A stretch of 64,000 nt of DNA from positions 23,388,755-23,452,754 of the forward strand of contig CM042539.1 in assembly GCA_023630585.1 (NCBI GenBank), read 5' to 3'. The first letter of the stretch is position 1. Every line of letters begins with the position of its first letter. This DNA is from Cranoglanis bouderius. Its lineage: Eukaryota > Chordata > Actinopteri > Siluriformes > Cranoglanididae. The notes below the pieces were generated by a model that saw only the letters and a list, made by a program, of their open reading frames with translations, searched no databases and was not told the DNA's origin. Position numbers and translations under genes: made by a program. This document shows, one piece after another, positions 1-11,616 of this stretch.

Positions 1-1241
1 GGGTTGGTAGAATGTAAGCGATATTCTTGGTAAACAAAAAGGTAAGACATTTGTTTATTCTCTAAATTGGCAGGAAACTATTAAATAATAGTCATTTCAT
101 TTATCCTCCTCGTTGGAATTTGTATCTTTAACCACTTGAGAAGCTGTTGATCTACATAGCCGGCTAGTGACTAATAGGGGATGTAGGTCAGTTTCTCTGG
201 ACTTTTGTACATCAAACATGGATATATTGGGTGAGAATGACCGATTTTGAATGCTAACACTATTTGACTAGTGCCTGACGTTTTTGACAGGCTGGAGAAC
301 AAAATACACGGATTAGATAATAAAATACACAAAGAACCTGACCTGACCTGGTAAAAAAAAAAAAAAACACATCAAAAGCACACAGAGGAGAAATAATGAG
401 CTAGCACTATTGGCTTTGAAGATGTGTGGACATCAGCGATGGAGATATTCTAAGCTTTCACAGCAGTGCAATGTGGCATAACAACAGTTCAACTGATAGG
501 CTTTGTTCTTTCATCTGGTACTCAGTAACTGTTTCAGTCACACTGTTGTACCGAATAAAGCTTTTATTCTCATAATGCTTCTGTAATACTTGAGTGAGTT
601 GCAAATACTTGGGCCGTGCACTAGACCACATATTACCATGCTAAATAACTCGTCAGTAGATTATGGGTGTCAAGATGTGGTGGTGGTTCAGTGATTTTGG
701 CTACTGAGTGGAAAGTCGTGAGAATTTTTTTATTCAGTTTGGGATGCAGTCTTGAATTTTACTTTGAATGTGTATCGACTTCTGGGAGATTAATCCGCAC
801 AGTGGGAAAGGGCACAACACAACCCATGCTCCAAAAGACCTTGCAATACCATTTTTCTACCAGAGAGAGAGCAAAATGACTGAATCTTATACAGTATACG
901 GCACCTTTCACTGGATAATGATTAATGCTGACTGTCATACCTGATTTTTCTTTCCTTTTAAAAGAAATTCCACAGATCTTTTGCAGCACTTGCTTTATAC
1001 TTTATGCTACACTAACGTAATTGTTTTGACAAGAATAAAATCCTGATTCATCCATGTGAATACAAAGGGATGGAAAATGAGGGTGGCAGTTTGCAAGGCG
1101 ATGGGAGGAGGGGTTGCATCCTGTCACCACCCCTACAAATCGAGCCCTGTTGTTAACATACTATGAATTTTTCATATTATTCTGCCCCTAATAATATCAG
1201 CGCTTTTCACATTCTGTTGTATATTTGCTCACTGTTATTTA
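1..1241. other. no gene seen; adam22 intron
   Basis: Unique-looking AT-rich DNA with one A run near 353-366. I see no exon, RNA gene or recognisable repeat. By gene order it is inside an adam22 intron. Confidence 0.6.
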
Positions 1242-2154
1242 CAGTCTCTATACTATCTCTAAACTATTGGAATGGCAAGGCCAAATAATTTGTTTTCGCT
1301 GTTGACTGAAGGCATTTGGGTTTGAGATCAAAAGATGAATATGAGACGAGAGTTTAGAATTTCAGCTTTCATTTCCTGGTATTTATATGTAGATAGATGT
1401 AGTTAAACGACATTGAACATAGCACCTTTTGCTATCAGACAACCCAATTTGTAGGCGAGCAGAAATATCAGAACATGTGACTGACAGGTGTTTCTTGTTA
1501 CCCAGGTGTGTCCTGTTAGATTGATTGCTTAAACAATAAATAGCTCTGAACATCTACTTTTGGTTTTAGCCTTTAGTTTCACCTGTGAAGACTGAATCTG
1601 TTGTTAAAAAGGATAAGCCAACATGAAAATCAGAGAGCTGTCTATGGGAGAAAAGCAAGGCATTTTGAAGCTAAGAAAAGAGGGAAAATCAATCAGAGGC
1701 ACTGCACAAACATTGGGCATAGCCAATACAACAATTTGGAATGTCCTGAAATAGAAAGAAACCACTGGTGTACTGAGCAACAGACACTGGATGGGTCGGC
1801 CAAGGAAACAACACCACTTGATGACAGAAACATTGTGAGAGCTGTGAAGAAAAACCCAAAAACAACAGTCAGTGACATCACCAACAGCCTCCACAGGGCA
1901 GGGGTGAAGGTATCACAATCCACCATTCAAAGAAGACTTTAAATTCTTCAAGACTTATCCTACACTTTTGCTCGCCTAAAAATTGTGTGGTCTGATACAC
2001 AAGGTTCTATGTTTTATGTTTCATCTAGATGTAAATACCGAGAAATAAAATGAAACTCTCGTCTCATGTCCATCTTTTGATATCATACCCAAATGTCTTT
2101 GGTGTGTAGCACAAACAAATGACTTGGCCTTTCCAATGAATTCGGAGGGGACTG
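1242..2154 (+). mobile_element. internally deleted Tc1-like transposon with long imperfect inverted repeats
   Basis: It is flanked by TA on both sides (1240-1241 and 2155-2156) with roughly 200-bp imperfect terminal inverted repeats. The left arm's GAGACGAGAGTTT near 1350 matches the right arm's AAACTCTCGTCTC near 2052. Only the N-terminal, DNA-binding part of a transposase survives between the arms. Lies in the third intron of adam22. Confidence 0.85.
1623..1942 (+). pseudogene. Tc1-like transposase remnant, DNA-binding half only
   Basis: The frame from ATG 1623 reads MKIRELSMGEKQGILKLRKE and continues through an HTH-like GTAQTLGIANTTIW, then stops at 1752-1754. Further homologous sequence continues in other frames to about 1942 (VKKNPKTTVSDI, GVKVSQSTIQRRL). 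The DDE catalytic domain is absent. Dead copy. Confidence 0.8.
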
Positions 2155-3439
2155 TATTTGCTGTATTTCTGAATTGAGCTTACAATGCAATACTGTAAAG
2201 TGCAATACTGTCATACCAATAAAGCAGAACACTTTGAATTGAATTGAACAGGGGAGGAGTACTGGGGGGAAAAAAACGAGTAGCAACATTTAAAGCAAAA
2301 TGAGACAGACCCAAAGAGAGTGTAACATTTGGTGAGGATCAGGATTCTGCTGATCTGGGATGCGCCACTGGGTCAAACCAATGATCATCTCCATTGGAAA
2401 GCCGGTGCTAACGGAGAAAAACTAGCGCAGACCAGCCTTAGGCAATGTCAGCTTTAACAGCAGAATGATTATGTGGTAAATGTCATTGGAGTGGAAAGAG
2501 GAGCCTTATAGTATTTCAGCCTTTCTCGTTTTTCTCTCTCTTACACTAAAACGTATTGATGCATTTCTCCCTCCTCCATTCAGATTTCTCCTCTTCTGCT
2601 TGATGATCATATCTGGAGGCATGCACTGCTCCTCCACCACCACAACACAGACTCAAGAGTGCATGAAGGACGACCGGCGGTTCTGTCTTTCTCCTTTCAC
2701 CCTTCTGCTTCACTATCGCTCCATCTATGCAGAACGGCTTTCTCTTTCTTATCCTTCCGTTTTCATTAAATTCACTATATATCGAATCTTATATATATAC
2801 TTCGTAATATCCCAAACTGAGGAAGACAACACAGTGTTAAAGATGTGTACAAGACAGTAGCTGCACCTTACACATAAAGGATGGATGCATTTGGTGTATG
2901 TGCATAGCATTAAGAGAACAGACGCATTAATGGGTTATATAAAAGGTGCTAAAAAGGAAGTTACAATCCTCCAAATTAGATTGACTTTCACAGTCTAACA
3001 CTCAGTTCTTCAGGATTGTGCTCTTTAGCTCCTGTGTGACTTTATGCATTATAAAATCACAAAGAGGAGAGATATATAGAAGGTATACAGGGGTTAATAA
3101 GCACTGCCGTGCTAAAAATTGTAGCCGGGAGGCAAAAAGGAATTGGGACGATCATTGACTCTTCCATAGCTCCTCATATATTCCTGACACACCTGAGCCC
3201 CGTGGTGTACCTTTTTGTTGTTTAGCCTTTTCAAGCTCAGACGCTTTTCTGGCTGCTCTTTAGTTTCCTAAAATACACACTTCTGAAAGTCTGAAATGAA
3301 TAACAAACTCATAGAGCATCTATCTGTCCTCTGTATGGTTTAGAACTAACACTCTGATCTGTCTATTTTTATATTAAGCACCAACTCTTCCTTTTGTGTC
3401 ACAGCCAAAAGCTGTAACCGTTTGACTAACGCTAAGCTG
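2155..3439. other. no gene seen; adam22 intron
   Basis: No splice-bounded exon or known repeat recognised. A 126-aa frame at 2480-2860 is not supported by composition or similarity. Confidence 0.55.
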
Positions 3440-3662
3440 ACAATAAAAGCCTCTGGGGATGGCAGTTTGAATCCCGCCTACACCCTGTGTGCGCGGATTT
3501 TGCATGTTCTCTCCGTGTTCTCCGGTTTCCTCCCCCAGTCCAAAGATATGCGGTGTAGGCTGATTGTCCGTAGTGTGTGAGTGTGTGTGCGATTGTGCCC
3601 TGCGATGGGTTGGCACCCCGTCCAGGGTGTCCCTTGCCTTGTGCCCTGAGTTGGATGGATTT
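3440..3662 (+). repeat. tRNA-like SINE family copy (family S1)
   Basis: It starts with a B-box-like GTTTGAATCCCGCC and contains TTCTCCGGTTTCCTCCCCCAG and GATGGGTTGGCACCCCGTCC, ending in a GGAT-rich tail. The same sequence recurs at 16256-16590 (reverse), 18870-19137, 19182-19303 (reverse) and 20534-20860 (reverse). Open frames across it are artefacts. Confidence 0.75.
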
Positions 3663-3734
3663 TTTTCATAACACACTGATATACTGCATGACATGTTTGG
3701 TTGGCATAGGGCATGCCTTTAGGTTTGGATCGCC

Positions 3735-4021
3735 GTGTCACATGGTACAGGGTCCCTGGTTCAATCCTGAGTTTGGGTTACTGTCTGTGCATGTTCTCCC
3801 TGCAATCTCTCTCTGGGTTCTACACCTCCCAAAGTCATGCCAGTAGGTGTACTGGCTAATTTAAATTGCCCCTTGGTGTGAATGAGTGTGTACATGGTGC
3901 CCTGCAATGGACTTGCATCCCGACCAGGGATGACTTCTCCCACATTCCGCCCAGTGTTCCCGTGATAGGCTCCGGATCCGATCCACTTGACCAGGATAAA
4001 GCAGTGACTGAATGTGAATGA
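3735..4021 (+). repeat. second SINE-like dispersed repeat (family S2)
   Basis: It holds GGTTCAATCCTGAG (B-box-like), then GTGCATGTTCTCCCTGC, GGTGCCCTGCAATGGACTTG and a GATAGGCTCCGGATCC end. A diverged relative lies at 19760-19935. Resembles other tRNA-derived fish repeats; family name not certain. Confidence 0.65.
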
Positions 4022-4554
4022 ATTTTTGCTACATTACAGGGAACTCCAAAAATGAGCCTCCAATAATGAGCCTCTGTTTTCTCTAGAGCGATGCCAAGTG
4101 TGCCATTTTTGAGGCGTATTAAATGGTGGATTGTGATGAACATCTATTTAATGAAAGGTTTGGGTTGGGTTTTTCTTTTTTGTTTGTTTGTTTTCTCTTT
4201 TCTGTACTCTTAAACCAATATCACACAAACTTCTCAGGTTCAGCTTTTATGACCACCACATGCCACAGTTAAACTGTCCATAACTGTTTGTATGATGTGA
4301 GCAATCTGTATTCATCAGATCATGTTCGTAGTCTCCTGATTTATTCTGGAGCACGTGAAGTGCTGAGCAGCGCTAAAATCGCAGATATGAAGGATTTCTG
4401 TGTGCTGCAGTCCGACTTTACGCCGAGGTCGGTACATTTTTCCACAGGCGTCATCCATATTCAAAAGAGCCGATGGAAACAAAACAAGAACAACAAAACA
4501 AAATCCCAAGTGAATACAGATCGGCTAACTCACCAGTCCTGAGCTACAGCCACC

Positions 4555-4555
<1 letters not shown>

Positions 4556-4634
<79 letters not shown>
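4556..4634 (+). repeat. (AC)n microsatellite
   Basis: 79 bp of uninterrupted AC dinucleotides. Confidence 0.98.
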
Positions 4635-4637
<3 letters not shown>

Positions 4638-5386
4638 GAATCAATTCTGATCTACAAATGCAATATTTCTGACCATTTGCATATCAAATGAAAGAATAAC
4701 ACACTTTGCAGCTGTGTGTGTATCAGATAATTTTTTACCAACCCACGCAAAACGAGAATTAAAAACATTTTGTATAAACATTCAAGATCGCAGTCTGAAA
4801 GCACAAGTTTACACAGAACCAGAACCACCCACATAACACCGCATGACTCAAAAAAAAAACACAAATCTCAGAGAGAAATAAGAATCATGTGTGATTCAAC
4901 ATCACATCATCATTTCTCTCTGTACAAAGCCAATATTTCAAGAAATTTATAACAAAATATTTTCCAAGGGTACTATTTTTAATTTAAATTACAATCAATA
5001 ATTGAATCAATAATCAGTTCCTATATATTAATCATGACTGTAGTTGTATTTATTGTATTAAGTATTTTGCTTAATGTTTTATGTTTTTTGTCCCTGTCTT
5101 CAGTTCCTGTGTCTTATATTTAAATGTTTTTTGTTTTTTTTGTAAATCTGCCCTATTGTCAAAAATAATAAATAAATAACAACACATTAAATGAAATGAT
5201 TGTGTTTTTGCTCCATTTAGGACTAAAGCTTCCTTTTAGCTTCGGCCTGCTGTGTTTCATTTTTGGCCGTATGGTCTGTCGTCATGGCGACGTGGGAGGA
5301 TAGAAAAGGAGAACCCCCCGATTTTTTGTCGACTCCCCTCAAATGTAGCGCTCGGCTTCATTAGTCACAATGTGCACAGGATGGGG

Positions 5387-5390
<4 letters not shown>

Positions 5391-5465
<75 letters not shown>
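5391..5465 (+). repeat. (TG)n microsatellite
   Basis: 75 bp of uninterrupted TG dinucleotides, opposite in phase to the AC tract 750 bp to the left. Confidence 0.98.
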
Positions 5466-5469
<4 letters not shown>

Positions 5470-5798
5470 CAGGGTAGAGAGAGGGGGGTGTTCTCTCTCT
5501 GGGATATACAGATAAGACCAGTCACATTCAAAATAGAATATCTTTTTTTTCTGTGTTTCTTGGAATCATCTGCCTTCAAATAAAATATGATCTAAGAAAG
5601 CTGATGTACACTTTTCTCAAAGAAAAGCTTTGAAATGAATAAAAATATTGTAAATATTTGACGATATTCGTTTCACCTCAGTCCCCCTCCTCCACTCCAG
5701 TCATCAAGCATTTTAAAGCAACGAAGGTCATTGATCATTCAGAGAAAACATGGCCTCATAGAGGGGGGTAAAGAAGAGGCCAGCTCATTTAACACTGT

Positions 5799-5801
<3 letters not shown>

Positions 5802-5847
<46 letters not shown>
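5802..5847 (+). repeat. (CA)n microsatellite
   Basis: About 46 bp of CA dinucleotides. Confidence 0.97.
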
Positions 5848-5850
<3 letters not shown>

Positions 5851-6084
5851 ATACATGGGCGACAATGGCTGAAACAACAAGGAGAGCTTGATATGAAAAC
5901 ACCCGCAGAACAAGACAAAGAAAGGGACTGAATTTTGATTGAAGAGGAATTGAACTGGAGTGATTAATTAGTAGCACTGTTAGATCAGACAAGATTACTG
6001 AGCTCAAAAACGAAAGACTAAAACGATGCAATCATACTGATACTGACAGCATACACACTATAACATACAGTAACAACCCACGGA

Positions 6085-6091
<7 letters not shown>

Positions 6092-6152
<61 letters not shown>
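6092..6152 (+). repeat. (GA)n microsatellite
   Basis: About 60 bp of GA dinucleotides. Confidence 0.97.
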
Positions 6153-6157
<5 letters not shown>

Positions 6158-6494
6158 CAGGTGAATCCACAGCCATGAATGATCAGCTAGTAACGATAAA
6201 GCAGCCAAAGCTATTTAGCTCCAAGTCATCCCCCAAATCCATACACACAAACACGTGAAAAAGAGAGAGCCATACAAATACAAAACCTACACTTTATAAC
6301 AATATATATTTATAGTTTCCATCCAATTTGATTAATCACTCGAATAAAACAAAAAAAATTCATTTTCATTTTACTATTATCTTCACTGAACATGAATGAA
6401 TTAAAGACTAAACTGATTAACAGAATTACGCAAGTGCTAAACCTAAACACATAACAGAGTCAAAATCTATCAAGGTATCTAAGGTTCGGTTTAT

Positions 6495-6877
6495 CAGTCC
6501 GTACAGGAGTTTTTTTGTGATTGTTGCGGCCAAAAATGCTTGATTTTGCTGCTGCTTTTTTCAAAAATGTATGAGTTTTTTGTGCTTTTTGCGGAAGACT
6601 GCTTGAATTGGCGACATTGCAGTTGCACGAAATTGTCTTTCGCAGTGATGTTTGTTGATAAATGAGACCTTTTAGCTGTACTCATGTTCGACGCATGCCA
6701 AACAAAGAGGGCTTTGACTGAGTGCGTGTTGTGATGACGTCACATGACGCGTCTTGGCCCAAATCTATTTGTAATTTAGAAAAATTGTTTATTTGTAATT
6801 TAGAAAAATTGTAGTAATTTTCAAAATTTTTGTAATTTTGAAAAATTGCCTGCGATCGCAAAATCCTGGAAGGACTG
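6495..6877. mobile_element. MITE of the CAGTCC family, copy 1
   Basis: The ends are inverted: CAGTCCGTACAGGAGTTTTT on the left and AAAATCCTGGAAGGACTG on the right. The interior shares CCAAAAATGCTTGATTTTGC, an AAAGAGGGCTTTG segment and a TGACGTCACATGACG segment with copies at 23134-23385 and 61001-61401 (both in the opposite orientation). No coding capacity, so non-autonomous; possibly hAT-like. Confidence 0.7.
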
Positions 6878-7047
6878 GTTTATATTAAGCACCTTCATAA
6901 TTTGCTTACTTAAAAAACAAATAAAACGGCTTCTTAGCTCTAATTTGATTCCATATCTCTGACGTGTTTCCTTCTGAAACAGGAAATCAGTGTCATTCGG
7001 TGTTGAAGTGCTTGACTGAATTCCACAGCAGCCAATAGATTTTGAAG

Positions 7048-7051
<4 letters not shown>

Positions 7052-7138
<87 letters not shown>
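7052..7138 (+). repeat. (AC)n microsatellite
   Basis: 87 bp of uninterrupted AC dinucleotides. Confidence 0.98.
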
Positions 7139-7141
<3 letters not shown>

Positions 7142-7834
7142 TCTAAACAAACCTGACAGTAGCTTAGCAAGCTAGGCTAAATATGGAGGATGCCGACTAC
7201 AGGGTGAACAAAGGGGCTTTCATTGAAGCTATGTACATGTCCAAGGCCAATAGGAGTTAGCTAACCGGCTAGCTACACCTAGCAAGGTAAGATACAGAAC
7301 AGATGAGAAAACTATCACCTCTGTTCACAGGTGGCATAAATACACCAAAACACAGCAAGCAAATTAAATTAGTTCTTTATATAGATATTTGTCTAAATCA
7401 GAACAAAATTTGTGACAACATCTAAATTGAATAGCATTACATCTATACTAAGAGAGAAAGTATGAATTCATTAATGAGTCGAGGAATCACACAGCGATCC
7501 ACACACAATATTCTCCATTGTATTACACACACTCACATGTCCTCACCTACATTTTCTGCATCAGTACTTCACCACACTCATTTAAGATACCGAGAAAGGA
7601 TCATCATCATTAAATTCCCACTGCAACAATTATGTGATGTTTCAATATGATATAGAATATGATGTATAGCCTATTTAAAAATAATATATTTTAACAGATT
7701 TTTTTTCAATGTGTGATTTGAAGTCACTAGTCCTGTAATGGTATTAGCACCACGTCAGCGTATTTCACGTGATGGTTTTCCATTACCATTAAATTACTGT
7801 GAATGGTAGAACAATTACTGAGCTCCTTACGACC

Positions 7835-7835
<1 letters not shown>

Positions 7836-7879
<44 letters not shown>
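7836..7879 (+). repeat. (AC)n microsatellite
   Basis: About 44 bp of AC dinucleotides. Confidence 0.97.
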
Positions 7880-7880
<1 letters not shown>

Positions 7881-8244
7881 GCTCACAAAGAGCCTCACAA
7901 AGACATAAAGAGACTCATATATTAAAAGCTGAATGTACTTCATGGTTGTTATTGAAGGGCCTTCTGAAATATTCACAAAGGTGCATTATTACAGCTCGCC
8001 CACATTCGCCGATGTTCCGCTGCCTGTGTTACAGACGGCAATATCACTGCAGGTTAGAAGCAGTCGCAAAAGTTCCCAAAGGTTCATTTAATTGAGCTCT
8101 TAGTGTGTGTTCAGTAAGGTCCAAAACATTTATGAATAACTAATAACTTTTGACTAATTCCATTTCTCAAAGGTTTCACATTATTTTTGCGCTAATAGAC
8201 ATTCAAAAGTTATGACAACCATACGTTACATACATATGGCCAGA

Positions 8245-9410
8245 AAATAGCAAGAACAGGAAGAAAGGAAAGATGGACGGAAGAATGGCTGGATGGAAGG
8301 GAGGAAGGAATGAAGGAAGGAAGGAGGGAAGGGTGGAAGGAGAGGAGGAACAAGGACAGAAGGATGGAAGGAAGGAAGGAAAAAGGAAAAGAAGGAAGGA
8401 AGGACTGGAGGAAGGAAGGAAAAAGGAAAAGAAGAAGGAATGAAGGAAGGATGGAAGGGAAGACTGAAGGAAGGAAGGAAAAGTGGAAGGAAGGAGTGAA
8501 GGAAGGATGGAAGGAAGGAAGGAGGGAGGGAAGAGAGGAAGGAAGGAAGGAAGGGGAAGGAAGGAAGGGGAAGGAAAGAAGGAAGGAAGGAGAGAAGGAA
8601 CAAAGACAGTCAGACGGAAAGAAGGAAGGAAGGAAGGAAGGAGGGAAGGGCAGGAGGAAAGAAGGAAGGAAGTACGGCTGGAAGGAAGGAAGGATGGAAG
8701 GGAGGAAGGAAGGAAGGAAAGAGGGAAGGGGAAGGAGGGAAGGGGGAAGGAAAGAAGATAGGAAGGAGAGAAGGAACAAAGAAGGAAGGAAGGAAGGAAA
8801 GAAAAAGGAAAAGAGGAAGGAAGAGCGAAGGAAGGAAGGAAGGAGGGAGGGAAGAGAGAAAAGAAGGAAGGAAGCAAAAAGGTAGGGGAAGGAAGGAATG
8901 GGGAAGGAAAGAAGGAAGGAAGGAGAGAAGGAACAAAGACAGAAGGACGGAAAGAAGGAGGGAAAGATGGAGGGAAGGAGTGAGGGAAGGGCAGAAGGAA
9001 GGAGGGAGGGAAGGAAGAAGGACAGAAGTACGGATGGCAGGAAGGACTGGAGGAAGGAAGGAAAGAAAAGAGGAAAGATGGATGGAAGAAGGAGGAAGAA
9101 AGGATGGAAGGGAGGAATGAAGGAAGCATGGAGGGAAGCGGAATGAGGGAAGGGGGAAAGAAAGAATATACAAAGGAGAGAAGGAACAAAGACAGAAGGA
9201 AGGAAGGAAGGAAGGAAGGAAGGAAAAGAGGAAGGAAGGAAAGAGGAAGGAATGAAAAAAGGAAAGAGGAAGGAAGGACTGAAGAAAGGAGGAAGGGAGA
9301 GAGAAAGGAAGGAAGGATGGAAGAGCAGAAGGAAGGAAGGAAGAAACAATGGAAAGAAGGAAGGAAGGAAGGAAGGAAGGAAGGAGAGAGAACAGAAAGT
9401 GATATTGTAT
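8245..9410 (+). repeat. about 1.15-kb polypurine GGAA/GAAG-rich tract
   Basis: Almost every base on the plus strand is A or G, built from irregular GGAA and GGAAGGAAGGAG units with rare T or C. The pattern is degenerate, not one clean unit. It lies in an adam22 intron, where it would be transcribed as polypyrimidine. The long open frames on both strands (Lys/Glu/Arg/Gly or Ser/Phe/Leu/Pro) come from the composition. Confidence 0.95.
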
Positions 9411-9565
9411 AAATGTTAAATGTTAGTAAATCAAAAATTTTTGCTGAAAAGAAGAAGAAGATAAGGAAGAAATATGAGAAATATCTTGTGTGAGGCCATG
9501 AAAGTGCTGTAATTAACACTTTGTTTTAGGAACAAGTGCTACAAATAACATATTCTTTCATTATA

Positions 9566-9720
9566 GGCCAGTTTCCCAGACAGGGATTAAGTCTATTCAT
9601 AAAATAAAATGGCCTTTTAAACTGGACTAAAGCTAAATCACTTTCTAAGGTTTAGCTTAATCTAGATTTACATGATCTGACTTTACTCCAGGAGTGAATG
9701 GGGGTTTAAATGAAACCTCT
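9566..9720 (+). repeat. fragment of a common fish MITE
   Basis: It contains GGCCAGTTTCCCAGACAGGG followed by ATTAAG and ACTGGACTAAAGCTAAATC, a terminal motif I recognise from short teleost DNA repeats. Only one end is visible. Confidence 0.45.
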
Positions 9721-10295
9721 GAGGAGGAAGTTTAATGCTGTCAAATGAGAGACATGGATTATTTGTACCATGCCACTGAAGCCCCATAGACATCACCAGT
9801 CAGAGCAAATGACATTTCTAAGAATATGGACACTTTCCAGGGATGTTTTGCAACCACACTCGTATTTCCAGTGTCTGAGCTGAAAGCGTGGCCTATTAGT
9901 AGGAAATATGCCAGAAAGCAAACAGCACACAGAAAGTCATTAGTATGTAATGAATACACAAGAAAGACAAATTTAGGATAGCAGCCAGCAGTCGTTACAA
10001 AACAGAGGATATCCAGCTTTTCTGTCATTAAAACGTGGTCTCATGATTGCAAATTTGCAAGAATTACATGAGCCAACTTGTGTGAAAAGATACAAATGGT
10101 TAAGGTTAAGGGTGAGGGGTGAATAGAAGCCTACTCTCTCTCACAGCGGAAAAAAACCAGATAAGTACTGATATCTGTGCAACAGAGAGAGGCCTGGCAC
10201 TGGGGTCATTGCTCCCATGTTCATTCCTTCATAAATATGCAGATGCTTACAGTCTTACAGTGTGTAGACTCGCTGTCGGCAAGGGGGGGGGGGTC

Positions 10296-10326
<31 letters not shown>

Positions 10327-10656
10327 TGGTTTCCCATCAGCCGGATGTAGTGATCGATAGGACTCTAGGCAAGGATCCTCTCCTGAGGCTTCAGCATAAA
10401 TCTTCAGCCATTATGATCCAGCAGTCCATCAGTAGCTCTAAAACACTCGGTGAAGGCCTCTGCTCTTTCCATTGCTCAAAAACTTTCTACCCACATTATT
10501 CATATCGTCCAGTGCATTTTACCTAACCTCTTAATCATTACAGCAAGCAAACGGATGTTATAACAATGTAATAACAGGATTTCAAGCTTGTCATAGCACA
10601 CATATTGAGCAATTACCTTTCAAACAGCGGAGAAAAGATGTACTAGAGGTACTCAC

Positions 10657-11049
10657 TGATTCAGTTCCATGTCTAGGATGAAAGTCTGGTCGAAAGCTTT
10701 CACCTGGAAACTGGCTTGGGCCAAATGATTCTTCTGTAAAGGACAGAGCAGAAGTAAAGGTTAGGGTTAAGCAAAGGTTAAATAAATAAAATAAGGGTTA
10801 AATAAATCATACTGATAATGCACATCACATAAAGGGTCATACTCACTGAACAAATATAATGGATATAAAGGCTGCAACTAACGGTTATTTTCATAATCGA
10901 TTAATCGGCCGATTATTATTATTATTCTTTTTTTTTTTTTTTTTTTTTTTTTCAATTAATCAGATGGGGGAAGAACTTAAAAAAAATAAAATCCACAAAC
11001 ATACAAATATTAACTTCAGACTAAAACTTTACATTAACACAACTGTTTG

Positions 11050-11090
<41 letters not shown>

Positions 11091-11584
11091 CAAAAATGTA
11101 ATAACCTATGAAAAACCAGTTCTTTCAGTTCAGTTTTAGCTGACTTGGGTTAAATGACTCATCTGTAAAGGAGAGACTGGTATGGATGTCCATTTCCGCT
11201 AAATAGAAAAGAAAAAAATTCCATAGATTTTTTTTCTTTATGTCTGGTAATAGTGGTATGTCAAATTTTTGACTTATCATCTCAAAACTTTGACTTAATA
11301 TCTCAAACCTTTGACTGATTTGCTATGTGAAAAATGGTCCATCTTTTACATAGCAAACAGTGAAATGTGTCTGAGTTCAGTGCTTTGGGGGGGTCCTGTG
11401 GTCTAATTGGTTTTAATTCAGTGCAGCTCTGCTGTGAACACAGGGGCTGGTGGCGTTGTAGGGCTGTGTCGCTGGTTAATTCAGCGTCCGCGTGGCCCCA
11501 TATGGCTGAGGCTTTATAACAGCCCCCTTAGGGAAAGAGAGAAAGCATTTGGCTCACAGCACATTGTTCTTGTGGCATTCAATC

Positions 11585-11616
<32 letters not shown>

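Noticed and set aside
2480..2860. 126-aa frame as an adam22 or independent exon
   Set aside because: No resemblance to ADAM domains, wrong strand for adam22, and no splice signals with matching phase.
3577..3846. Open frames with HTHTHTL-like and CAIVPCDGLAPRPGC-like residues, also at 16201-16617 and 19045
   Set aside because: The same peptide appears wherever the SINE S1 repeat occurs, so it is repeat sequence, not a gene family.
4473..4691. Open frames of alternating His/Thr or Val/Cys at many sites (also 5252, 6821, 11407, 26505)
   Set aside because: Translations of CA/TG microsatellites.
8203..9519. 438-aa minus-strand and several plus-strand open frames
   Set aside because: They are products of the polypurine tract: Ser/Phe/Leu/Pro on one strand and Gly/Lys/Glu/Arg on the other. 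Open on both strands, with no start context or splice pattern.
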